64,000 bases of DNA from Fragum whitleyi (taxonomy: Eukaryota > Mollusca > Bivalvia > Cardiida > Cardiidae): positions 54,303,566-54,367,565 of the forward strand of contig OX411547.1 in NCBI GenBank assembly GCA_948146395.1. The letters run 5' to 3'. Below the pieces are notes generated by a model that did not search any database, was not told the origin of the DNA, and was given only the letters and a program-made list of their open reading frames with translations. Of the stretch, positions 1-11,900 are shown piece by piece. Made by a program: the position numbers and the translations under genes. The number at the start of each line of letters is the position of its first letter. The first letter of the stretch is position 1.

Positions 1-345
1 GATGGACTTAAAAAAAACTTTAATCAAATACTTTAACCAAAAAACTTAAACCTAACTTATATGTTTTTAGTGATTTTACCTAGAGACATCATTACTTCAC
101 AAACACACCCATAAGGAGTAGGCTTTCTCTGGTCCATGGTCCTATACATTTTGACCTTGACCTTTTTTGGACTTGGAAAAACTTTAACCAAAAATTTTAA
201 CCAAAAAACTTTAACCTTGCTTATACCACAGACAGCATTTTTGTTTATCATAACAGTACGAGGAAAACAAAGTTTTGACACTGAGTTAATTTCTTTTCCA
301 AAATTTTTAAATAAGTCCCCGTATGATTTGTTAACCATCTAGCCT
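1..345 (+). repeat. Family D array, about 2 cores, cut by window start
   Basis: Two tandem units of about 170 bp carrying TTGACCTTGACCTTTT, ACTTTAACCAAAAA and CAGAGACATCATT-like blocks. The same unit occurs at 59804-60460, where the 5' end is intact. No coding content. Confidence 0.7.
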
Positions 346-556
346 TTACGAACACAGTCTTGTTCATAGGCATTAAACCAACAAAGTGTATTTTTTCTGT
401 ATATTCATCAATTTATTAACATAAAAAAGATGACACATTTCCAATGTTGTTCAATATATTTTAGATAACTTTGGATTTTTAGGGTAATGTGTCACAAATA
501 GGATTTTTCCCCTATCAAGGTAATGGTGACATATCTTTTCCTCTCATTAGAAAATA
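346..556. other. Unassigned intronic/intergenic DNA
   Basis: AT-rich single-copy-looking sequence. No exon, RNA gene or repeat of the families in this window was recognised. Confidence 0.4.
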
Positions 557-2962
557 ACAAGAGGACCATGATGGTCATAGATTGCTCACCTGAGTCTCTT
601 TGACCCCAGGGACATCACATTAATTAAATAGGCAGAAGTCAAAAAGGAGATAAATTTCTATAGTTTCTATATTAGATCAATACTATGGAATGCTTTCAGC
701 CAAGAGCAAGATAGATATGCATTTTCGCTCTTTTATTCTATGTAAACCTGGGTGAACCCATATATGACCCAAGTGTCTTGATATGAATAAACTTGGTAGA
801 GGTCCATTAGATGATGCTACATACCAAATATGAAAGATGTGTGCCCTCTGGTTTGAGAAGAAGATGATGCTACATACTAAATATGAAAGCTGTCTGCCTA
901 ATGGTTTCAGGGAAGAAGATTTTTGAAGGTTTTCCTATTTTAACACATTGTGCTCAGATGAGCTAAAAGGGTTGCGCACGGGTGGAGCCAAAATATGACC
1001 TGATGGTCTTGATATGAACAAACTTGGTAGGGGCTGACAAGATGATCCTACATACCAAATATGGAAGCTGTGTGCCCTCTGGTTTCGGAACAGAAGTTTT
1101 TTTTATGATTTCAGCCTTTTGATTATATGTAAAAAGGGTTGCGCCCGGGTGGAGCCCAAATATGACCCAAGGGTCTTGATATGAACAAACTTGGTAAAGG
1201 ACCTCTAGATGATGCTACATACTAAACATGAAAGCTGTCTGCCATCTAGTTTCAGAGAAGAAGATTTTTGAAGATTTTCATTTTTTAGCTCCACTGGCTG
1301 AAAGCCACTGGGGCTATTGTCATGGCGTTGTGTCCGTTGTGCGTGCGTCCGTTCGCCCGTGCGTCCGGTCGTAAACTTTTTCTTTAAAATCTTCTCCTCA
1401 GAAACTACTGGATGAATTTCAACCAAACTTCACAGGAATGATCCTTGGGTGACCCTCTTTCAAAGTTGTTCAAGAAATTTTGATCCAATGAAAAACATTG
1501 ATTTAATTGGTGTGGCTAATTTCTAAATACGGTGAAAAGTGTCTTTTCTCAGGTTCTAATTGATGGATTCCAATTAAATTTAAGATGTATGATCCTTGAG
1601 TGACCCTTTATCAGTCTACCAAAAATTATTGTGATTGGATGAAAAATGTAATCGATTGATATCAATCAAACTTCACTGATATGATCCCTGGGTGACCCAT
1701 TATCATGCAGCCAAAAATTATTGTCATTGGATGAAAAATATGTATTTTATGGGCGGAGGTCATTTCTCTATATGTTATATAGTAGAAACTTTGAAAATCA
1801 TTTTCTCAGAATCTAACTGATACACATCAACCAAATTTTACATGAATGATCATTGGGTGACCCTTTATCAGTCTACCAAAAATTATTGTGATACGATGAA
1901 AATTTGTATTTTATTGGCGGAGGTCATTTCTGTATATGTTATATAGTAGAAACTTTGAAATCATTTTCTCAGAATGTAATGGATGAATATCAATCAAATT
2001 TCATTTGAATGATCCTTGAGTCACCCTTTATCAGTCTATCAAAAATCGTTGTGACCTGATGGAAAATTTATATTTTTTGGGCGGAGGTCATTTCTCTATG
2101 ATTATGTTATATAGTCTAATTTTGAAAATCACTTTCTCAGAATGTAACCGATGGATATCAATCAAACTTCATTGATATGATCCCTGGGTGAGCCATTATC
2201 ATGCAGCCAAAAATTATTGTCATTGGATGAAAAATATGTCATTTATGGGCGGAGGTCATTTCTCTTTATGTTATATAGTGGAAACTTTGAAAATCATTTC
2301 AACATCAGTAAGACCCAAATTTTCTAAAAATCTAGTCAAAACTTAGATTTGCTTTTACTAAAATTTCAAGCCTGTGGAGCGACTCAAGCCATTCATGGCT
2401 TTCTAGTTTACCCTTCATGCGCAGAAGAGCTACAAGGGCCAAGCTGAAATATGACCCCAGGGTCATGATATGAACAAACTTGGTAAAGACCCACTAGATG
2501 ATGCTACATACCAAATATGAAAGCTGTGTGCCCTCTGGTTTCAGAGAACAAAATTTTTTAAGAGTTTTGCTCTTTTATTCTATGTAAAAATGGTTGCGCC
2601 CAGGTGGAGCCCAAATATGACCCAAGGGACTTGATATGAACAAACTTGGTAGAGGTCTACTAGATGATACTACACACCAAACATGAAAGCTGTCTGCCTT
2701 CTGGTTTCAGAGAAGAAGATTTTTGAAGATTTTCCTATTTTCACCCTATTTTGTTAAGGAGAAATGGAAATTTAAGGGCGGATTTCATTTATTTGAACAA
2801 CTTTGGTAGAGCTTGACCCAAGGAACATACCTGCCAAGTATCATGAAGATTGGCACACTGGTTAAGGAGGAGAAGATGTTTAAAGAAACTGCGGACGAAG
2901 CACGACAGACATTGTACTATCACAATAGCTCACCTTGAGCACTTCATGCTCAGGTGAGCTAA
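557..2962 (-). mobile_element. Family B non-autonomous element, inverted, with nested family A
   Basis: The left edge AACAAGAGGACCATGATGGT is the reverse complement of the right edge of the copy at 3538-4772. The right edge is a hairpin around GAGCACTTCATGCTC followed by AGGTGAGCTAA. The body is a run of cores of about 170 bp containing CATACCAAATATGAAAGCTG and TGATATGAACAAACTTGGTA. A family A element (1287-2406) is inserted inside. No open frame of note. Confidence 0.75.
1287..2406 (+). mobile_element. Family A non-autonomous element, copy 1 (nested)
   Basis: Starts AGCTCCACTGGCTGAAAGCC, a hairpin against CACTGGGGCT, then a short GTCCGT-rich tract. It continues with cores of about 165 bp containing GGGCGGAGGTCATTTCT, ATGTTATATAGTGGAAAC and TCAGTCTACCAAAAATTATT. 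It ends with the hairpin AAGCCATTCATGGCTT followed by TCTAG. A 3' hairpin followed by CTAG is the kind of end found in Helitrons; that classification is inference. Confidence 0.75.
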
Positions 2963-3537
2963 AATGAAACCAATCATGCAAAAAGGGAACATATGAGATT
3001 TTCTTCGCCAAGAGGTCCCATTAAAAACAAGAGCTGTCTGAGGACAGCAAAGCTCGACTATTCCATTTGTCTAAATTGAATTGTCTTTTCGAAATGATAA
3101 CATATTAAATTCACTCCAGGTAAGTGTGTGGAAATGGCAGATACATGGAGTTACGGATTAGAAGTTGGTTGTAGTTTGCTTCAATACTTAAAATTGAATA
3201 TAAACATATCAATCAACCTGAGCGAGGAATCAAAAAGTCAAGAATGATGTTGGGATACTATTATGGAACAATGAAACATTAGCTGGCCCCTCAGACTGTC
3301 CATTGACCCTGGGAAAATAAACAAATGTGGAAGTGCTGCCAGTGCTAGTATTAATTAGATGTTATCAATCAATTACATGCTGGGCAGTTTGGTATTTCAA
3401 CGGTTCACCTTTAGTAGTGGATTTTAGGTGATGAACCCAAGATCAGGGCATTTATGTAGGACTGTTATGGAGATTTCTTTTCCATTTTTGCCTAATGATA
3501 TTGATATATAATTATAAGATATGAAGTGAGGGTTTTT
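2963..3537. other. Spacer between inverted family B copies, with orphan element end
   Basis: Separates two inverted B elements. At 3027-3054 it carries AACAAGAGCTGTCTGAGGAC, the reverse complement of the end seen at 26041-26057, so it is probably the edge of a further element family. The rest is unassigned. Confidence 0.45.
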
Positions 3538-4772
3538 AGCTCACCTGAGCACGAAGTGCTCAAGGTGAGCTATTGGGATCGTAGAATGTCCGTCGTGCGT
3601 CGTCCACAATTTCTTTAAACATCTTCTCCTCCTAAACCAGTGGGCAAATCTTGATGAAACGTGGCAGGGATGTTCCTTGGGTCAAGCTCTACCAAAGTTG
3701 TTCAAATAAATGAAATCCATCCTTAACTTTCCCTTTACCCTTAACAAAAAGGGTGAAAATATGAAAATCTTTAAAAATCTTCTTCTCTGAAACCAGATGT
3801 CAAAGAGCTTTCATATTTGGTATGTAGCATCATCTAGTGGTCGTCTACCAAAGTTGTTCATATCAAGACCCTCGGGTCATATTTAGGCTTTGCCCGGGCC
3901 CAACCCTTTTTACATAGAATCGAAAAGCGAAAATCTTTAAAAATCTTCTTCTCTGAAACCAGATGGCAGACAGCTTTAATATTTGGTGTGTAGCATCACC
4001 TAGTGGGCCTCTAGCAAGTTTGTTCATATCAAGACCCTTGGGTCATATTTGGGCTTTGCACGGGTGCATCCCTTTATCTCTTATGAGCACGAAGGGTAAA
4101 AAAATGAAAATCTTCAAAAATCTTCTTCTATGAAACCAGATGGCAGACAGCTTTCATATTTGGTATGTAGCATCATCTAGTGGACCTCTACCAAGTTTGT
4201 TCATATCAAGACCCTAGGATCATATTTGGGCTCCATCCGGACGCAACCCTTTTTACATAGAATCAAAAAGCGAAAATCTTTTAAAATCTTCTTTAATCGA
4301 AACCAGATGGCAGACATCTTTAATAATTGGTATGTAGCATCACCTAGTGGGCCTCTACCAAGTTTGTTCATATCAAGACCCTTGGGTCATATTTGGGCTT
4401 TGCACGGGTGCATCCCTTTATCTCTTATGAGCATGAAGGGTAAAAAACGAAAATCTTCAAAAATCTTCTTCTATGAAACCAGATGGCAGACAGCTTTCAT
4501 ATTTGGTATGTAGCATCATCTTATGGACCTCTTTCAGGTTTGTTCATATCAAGACCCTGGGGTCACATTTGGGGTCCACCCGGGTGCATCCCTTTTTACA
4601 TAGAATCAAAGAGCAAAAAGGCATATCTGTTTTGCTCTTCGCTGAAAATGTTCCATGGTATTGATCTTAGGCAATTATCTTCTTTTTGACATCTGCCTAT
4701 CTAATTAATGTGATGTCCCAGGGGTCAAAGAGACTCAGGTGAGCGATCTAGGACCATCTTGGTCCTCTTGTT
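3538..4772 (+). mobile_element. Family B non-autonomous element, copy 2
   Basis: Begins AGCTCACCTGAGCACGAAGT, a hairpin closed by CAAGGTGAGCT, then a GTCCGTCGTGCGTCGTCC tract. It continues as five cores of about 165-178 bp, marked by GAAACCAGATGGCAGACAGC starting near 3789, 3954, 4132, 4299 and 4471. It ends GGACCATCTTGGTCCTCTTG, a hairpin, then TT. Opposite in orientation to 557-2962. Confidence 0.75.
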
Positions 4773-5498
4773 TTTAATTTCATGGAGGAATGAAACTCTC
4801 ATGTATGAATCTGCTTTGCATTTTCATACAATGTGATTAGGTTTTTAGTTTCATTCCTCAATGAAACTAAAAAATCTCTCTTCATCTCAAAATTCAAAAA
4901 AAAAACAAAACACTGTATGTGTTCAGGGCTCATGTTTGACCCACAGCAAAATTAATCATTGTAACAAGACTTGAATGTAATTAATTTAAATTGTGATGTT
5001 TGATTAAGAAAAAAAAATTTGAATGCAATGTGACCTTGATTAACCAATCACATATACTTTCAATCATTTTAGATTGAAAAACTGTATATCAGAATCCATG
5101 CTCTTATATTCGTGTCAATATTCAGCAAGCATTCAGCAGCCAATCAAGATCAGATCAGTTTGTTATTTTCATGAAACTTGGTCATGATAAAGAGCTCTTA
5201 CTCGTTGGAATCATCACACTGAGGAGATTCAAATGAATACAAACAAGAAAGCGATGGATAATACAAAAATCTTGGTTAGAAAAGGTGTATGATTCTTATG
5301 AAAATCCTTCCAGAATTATCCCCCTTCATAGTCTGAATAGCTCTTGTAGAGCATACGTTCCAAGTTTAAAGAAGATAACTTGAATAGACACAGATATTAC
5401 CAATGTTAAAGTTAATCATACCCACACCAACGATGCCAAGGTGATGACATTAGCTTGACCTTTGGGTCCAAAACAGCAAGACTAAATTCTTTCATTAC
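4773..5498. other. Unassigned DNA with a small foldback repeat
   Basis: 4781-4882 contains opposed GGAATGAAACT / AGTTTCATTCC arms around a CATACA stem, a fold also seen at 10757-11103. The remainder shows no exon or repeat that I recognise. Confidence 0.4.
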
Positions 5499-5764
5499 TG
5501 TGGCCCATCACACAAAAAAGGCCCATCTGCCATCTTGAACCTCTGTAAAGTAATTTTTTGGGGAAAAAAAAAGATCGGCTTCAGTAAAGCTCAAGCGCAA
5601 GTTGCATTTAAAAAATTCCTTCATAGGAAGGTTAAATGATCATTCTAGATTCTGAAAATGGTCCAAGCGCGAAAAGTTCCAACCCTAGTCAGTCTGAGCA
5701 CAGTCTTATTTGGGTAGACACTTTAGCACTACCCAGGTGGTCCTTTTTCGTGTGTGGGCCACAA
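5499..5764. mobile_element. Family I MITE, copy 1
   Basis: Terminal inverted repeats GTGGCCCATCACACAAAAAA and its diverged inverse near 5740-5764. The centre has opposed CTAGTCAGTCTGAGCACAGTC arms. It ends about 68 bp before STT3B exon 1 of this window. Other copies are at 8811-9071, 47660-47930 and 58763-59025. Confidence 0.7.
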
Positions 5765-5831
5765 TTCTAAAAGTCTGTGGGGATGGATTGTTTCGATCAG
5801 AATTAGGAAGAGTTACTATCAATATTTTCAG

Positions 5832-5931
5832 GTGTCAGCATGGGGAGGCTATGTTTTCATCATCAATCTTATTCCACTTCATGTTTTTGTGTTAGTTTTA
5901 ATGGGTCGATACTCACAGAAAATTTATATAG
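5832..5931 (+). CDS. STT3B: STT3B exon 1 of window (33 codons + 1 nt)
   Basis: Encodes [20 protein letters not shown] and onward to QKIYI, a conserved transmembrane stretch of STT3 proteins. The acceptor is ATTTTCAG at 5824-5831 and the donor is GTAAGT at 5932; the split codon is G|CA (Ala). The preceding exon was not found in 1-5831. A MITE begins 9 bp inside the following intron, and another ends about 68 bp upstream. Confidence 0.95.
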
Positions 5932-8900
5932 GTAAGTATCTTAACCCTTGTCTTGCTGAATAAATTTTGGCTATCAAAATCAAAGGGCAAAAAGCATTGA
6001 AAGTACCAACTGTAGGTCAATTGTTATTTGAAAAACAAAACCTCTTAACAATTCTGGTTTGAAAGTGAGAAACAGGTGGTATAGACTAACATCAGACTGC
6101 ACATATGTGCAGGCTGATGTTAGTCTGTATCTCCTGCCAAAGCAGGAATATTCCATGTTCAACTTGACAAGAGTTAATATCTTAAAATTAAACTTATTCT
6201 CCCTCCATTATTTAACAAAATATCATTCAGTGTTTCACTTTTGTTCATTTTCTTTAGCTAATAATAGCAATATTTTAACACACTGAATAAAGAACTTCAC
6301 TTAAGTTTAGTATTAGATAGCACTAAAGAACAAATATAACTCTACTGCTAATAAATTGAACTTGTCAATAACTATATCTGTCCTGGAGATGCAATAACAA
6401 ACTGAAGTGAAAATTAGCAGGGACCTGTTTTTCTAAAGTTCTCATGAAAAAATTAATTGTAAGACAAAATCACAAATATTACCTGGTGTTTTCTTCATTG
6501 TTAGATTCTGCCTGACAATATCTAATTGATATGATAACAAACTTAAGTGAAAATTAGCAGGGGACTGTTTTACTAAAGATCTCATGAAAAAATTAGTTGT
6601 AAGACAATTCACAAATATTACCTGGTGTTTTCTTAATTGTTAGATTCTGCCTGACAATATCTAATTGATATGATGACAAACTTAAGTGAAAATTAGAAGG
6701 GGACTGTTTTACTAAAGATCTCATGAAAAAATTAGTTGTAAGACAATTCACAAATATTACCTGGTGTTTTCTTAATTGTTAGATTCTGCCTGACAATTTC
6801 TCATTGTAATTGTCTTTAAAAAGACGATTCAATGAGATGCTGCAATGCAGGATTCCATATTTAGTTACTACTGTAGAAGCAACTTAAATATTTGACTTAA
6901 GCAAAAAATGATCATAAGTTTTTAGTTAATCAGGCCTTAGATTTACAGAAACAAGCATATTTTTAAACAAGATTTTAATATATTTCTATATTTATGTTGT
7001 TAAGATTTCTTGTTTTTCCTCTTTCAGCATATAATGCGTTCTTCATAATTGGGTTAATACTGGCCATGCAGGTACCGTTTGTTGGTTTTAACCCTATATC
7101 AACTAGTGAACATATGGCATCAGCAGGTTTGTGGTTTGTACAAATACATGTGAGCCTGCTCGTGAGGTTTCCAATAATTTCAAATATGCAAAAAGCAAAG
7201 ACTCTGACCAGCCTGTGCATCTGCACAGTCTGACCAGAGTCTTCACTATGCGCTTATTAGATAGATAAGGTCGTAAAGTATATGTAGACAATCAGAAAAC
7301 TTTATATTTACAGTGTTTGGCTGTCTGGGCCTTTCAATGTTTACATGTCACGAACATTTCAAATTGTTGGAAATGTCAAATACAGGCTCATGTTATAGAA
7401 GTAGAGGATAAAGATAGAAGATAATTATAACCCCCCAAAACTACCTTTTTGAGATATAAAGGAGTCAGCGTGTTGGTCAATCTGTCTCTTTGTTGGTTGG
7501 TCTGTGGTCCATCTGTCTGTAGTTTTTTCATATCCGCTTTATCACTTGGCTAATTATGGGTCGATTTCATTCAAACTTAACAGATGTAATAAGTATCAAG
7601 CAGCAATGTGCAAGTGAAATTTTGGTTAATTGACTTTTGACAGAGTTTTGGCACTTTGATGGAAAATGGCTTTTCATTATTGACAAGCACTTGTAAGGGG
7701 TATTAGTCCGCTTTGCGACCGTTAAGTTGTTTGTTTCAGTGTAAGATCAATTTATCTGCCATTGAGTGAACAACATTCATTTGAATGAAAATATACCTTT
7801 CATTGTTCATGCAATGAAAGAATTAATTGGACTAAAAACGAAAAAAATTTCTACTCTTTTTAACGCAAATATTTAGATCAGAGCTTTTTAAAGCTTGTCT
7901 TTTATCACATGATTACTAGACAAGGTCTGATGTCATGTATGTAATGGGACCAGGTTAGGTACTATAGATAGGGTGAAATGAACAAGATCAGGTTATAATT
8001 TTTAAATTTTTCAGTATTTTCACTGGTTACATGGTGAGATGACCTAGGAATAATCTACTATTATTTCTTGATAATTCATGAAAAAGCTTTAAAGATTACA
8101 TTATATCAAGTCATACATTATTGAAGTCTGGACCAAAATTGAAACAGGATGAAAACAGGATTTTTTTTTTCAATTTGAAAAAATATTTTTTTTATAGGAG
8201 AGAAAATTATGAAAGAAAATTTGAAATTGCTAGTTAACATTTAATTGTTCTCTGAATATTTCCTTGGTTACTTTTCTTTAGCATTTAAGTGGTCGTTAAG
8301 TTTTTGCAACCTAAGGTAATAGACCCGTTATCCCCAACATTTCGGAACTCGTGATCTTTCACAATGTTAACCAAGGTTTCCTAATGAAATCATTTGGAAA
8401 CCTTGGTTAACACTGTTAAAGTTCATTACTTTCAAAATGCTGCTGATGTATTACAGGTCTACTTCCTTAATTCTTCAAGACTTAAAACTGAAGTTTTGTT
8501 GTCATCTTGCTTATGGACAATTGAGAAAATTTCAAATATTCAAACTCCTATACTATCCTTTGATTTTGATGCAATTTTATGGATTTTTATTTCAACAGGA
8601 CAAAGGTCTATATTCAAGACAACTCTCTTTAATTTCAGGTGTGTTTGCCTTGTTGAACGCCTATGCTTTTCTGAAATATATCCAGTCTTTCTTAACAAAA
8701 GCAGAATTCAAGTTCTTCTTTGTATTAGCTGCGGCAGTTGCAGCTGCTCTCATATTTTTGACCGTGGTTGGTCTCACCTGGGCAGGTAAGATTATTTTGA
8801 AGTATATATTTGTGACCCGTCACGCAAAAAGGGACCATCTGGGTAGTGGGTAAAGTGTCGCCCCCAGTCAGACTGCTAGGAATGTGCAGACTGACTAGGG

Positions 8901-11900
8901 TCAAAACTTTTTGCAGTTTGCTTATTTCTGAATCTAGAATACTCAATCTACCCTCCTGTAAAGTATTGTTTGAATTTCAACCTCTGGATGCCCTTTGCTG
9001 GACACAATCTTTTTTTCAATTTTTTTTATTACAGAGTTCCCAGATGGTCCCTTTTTGCCTGAAGGTCACATTTCTGTTTCAACCCTTTCCTATTGTGAAG
9101 TTAATACTCCACCCACCAAATCATTGAATCCTGTTTCCAAGTCTGGTTGATGCCAAAATACTTTCCAACATTAGTATCCCACTAATTGGTAAATAATCAT
9201 TTACCTTAATGGTAGAAGCAACTAGAGGCTTCAAAAGTATGGTATTGGTGTATAAAATACCAATAATCTATATTTAAGTTCTCAAGCCATCTCAATGTAA
9301 TTGAATTTCTTTTGTAAAGGCTGCATTGATTCGATTCAAACAAAACAAAATGATATAATTAAATTGTGTCCCACAAGTTTTGTGCATTCTGATTGGCTGA
9401 AAAATTGGCTTTATTCCTCAATAAAAAAGTTTCAAGTACACAGCTCTTTTTTATGCTTTTTAGCTCCACTGGCTGAAAGCAACTAGGGCTATTGTCATGA
9501 CGTTGTGTCCGTCGTGCGTCCGTCCGTCCATCCGTGCGTCTGTCCGTGCATCCGTCCGTGCCTCTGGTCGTAAACATTTTCTTTAAAAATCTTCTCCTCA
9601 GAAACTACTGGATGAATTTCAACCAAACTTCACAGGAATGATCCTTGGGTAACCCTCTTTCAAAGTTGTTCAAGAAATTTTGATCCAATGAAAAACATGG
9701 ATTCAATGGGTGCGGCTAATTTCCACTTATGGTAAAAAGTGAATTTTCTCAGAATCTGATTGATAGATACCAATGAAATTTTACATGAATAATCCTTGTA
9801 TGACCCTTTATCAGTCTACCAAAAATTATTGTGATCGGATGAAAAATTTGTATTTTATGGGTGGAGGTCATTTCTCTATATGTTATATAGTGGAAACTTT
9901 CAAAATTATTTTCTCAGAATGTAAGTGATGGATATCAACCAATTTTCACTAGAATGATTCTTGAGTGACCCTTTATCAGTCCACCCAAAATTATTGTGAT
10001 CAGATGAAAAATATGTATATTTTACGGGCGGAGGTCATTTCTCTATATGTTATCTAGAGGAAACTTTGGAAATCATTTTTCTCAAAATCTAAATGATGGA
10101 TATCAACCAAATTTCACTGGAATAATTCTTGAGTGACCCTCTATCAGTTTACAAAAAATTTATTTTGATTGGATGAAAAATATGTATTTTATGGGCGGAG
10201 GTCATTTCTCTATATGTTATATAGGGGAAACTTTGGAAATCATTTATCAGAATCTAAAAGATTGATATCAACCAAATTTCACTGAAATAATCCTTGAGTG
10301 ACACTCTATTAGTCTACCAAAAATTATTTTGATTGGATGAAAAATATGTATTTTATGGGCGGAGGTCATCTCTCTATGTGTTATTTAGTGGAAACTGTGA
10401 AAATCATTTTATCAGAATCTAAATCATGGATACCAATAAAATTTTATATGAATGATCCTTGAGTGACTCTTTATCAGTCTACCAAAAATTATTATGATCA
10501 GATGAAAATATGCATTTCATGGGCGGATGTCATTTCTCTATATGTTATGTAGTTGAAACTTTGAAAATCATTTTCAACATCAGTAGAACCCATAATATCT
10601 AAAAATCTAGTCAAAATTTTTGTTGCTTTACAAGAATTTCAAGCCTCTGGAGTGACTCAAGCCATTCATGGCTTTCTAGTTTTATAAAGTAGTCCGGCAA
10701 GAAATCAGTCTTACCATGAAGAAATTAATACAGCTTGGCTTCATGATATTTAATTATAAGAGATTAAAATTTCCTTGAGGTATGAAACTGAACATCTAAT
10801 CACTCTCATGTATGAATCTGCTTCCCTTATTCATACAGTGCAGAGCTTCAGATTTACAGTGGGCCCGGGTCATTTCTCATATGATGACCCACAACTTTCA
10901 AACAGTTGGGGTCCAGTGACCCTGTCCTGCTTGGACATGAAACATTTTTACCATAATGAAAATATGCTTTGGCCCATCATTTCAGGAAATGACCCACAAA
11001 TTTTTACCTCATGGGTCAATTGGACCCATCAGTCTTGAAAAGAATCTGAAGCCCTGCAGTGTGACAAGATTCAAGTTTCATACCTCAATGAAATTGAAAA
11101 AAAAAACCCTTGCCTTTATCTTTAAATTGAAGAAAAAGTATTATACTCTGGACATTATTAGACATAAAAATCTGGTAAGGTTTTGAAACAAATAGGATAT
11201 TAAAGGGCCTCATGTTAACCCTTGTCAATAGCAAATCCAGAATAAATGATTTTCAACATATAAGGATTAATTTTTACTTGTGATATAATTTTGAAGGTCA
11301 TCTGGCAGGGTTGATGTCATCTATCTATATTTAAACCTCAGAAAAACATGTGGGTTGATTTGTGCTTTTACAATCCCTTTGTCTTTCAGGTTACATCCAT
11401 CCATGGAGCGGCCGATTTTATTCTCTATGGGACACAGGTTACGCCAAGATTCACATTCCTATAATTGCCTCCGTGTCGGAGCATCAGCCAACGACGTGGG
11501 TCTCATTCTTCTTTGATCTCCATATTTTAGTGTGCGCTTTCCCCGCAGGTGTCTGGTTCTGTATAAAAGATGTCAATGATGAAAGAGTTTTTGGTGAGTT
11601 TCAGAAGTATTAAGAAGTATTTAACCATTACCTTAATGAATTAGAAAAGTGTTAATTTTGTCGGTGTTTCAACTTTTCTGACTCAGTTTTCTCCAAAAAA
11701 ATTAACCAGGGATGTGGAATTCCCATTCCCAATTTGTCTGACACAAGCTTTTCAACTTACGATTAAGCACTTTTTTCTACCCCACCTATGCGTAGACAAG
11801 TAAATATCAGAGCAAATCTTTGAATGGTTCTAGGAGAAAAGTAATCTTAATGTTTGTATCAAAGGGTAGAAATCATTGATTTAATAGAGAAAATGCTGGA

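Noticed and set aside
8394..8853. Two overlapping + strand open frames of 131 and 138 codons
   Set aside because: They are intron 2 sequence running by chance into STT3B exon 3. The conserved protein begins exactly at the CAG acceptor at 8638.
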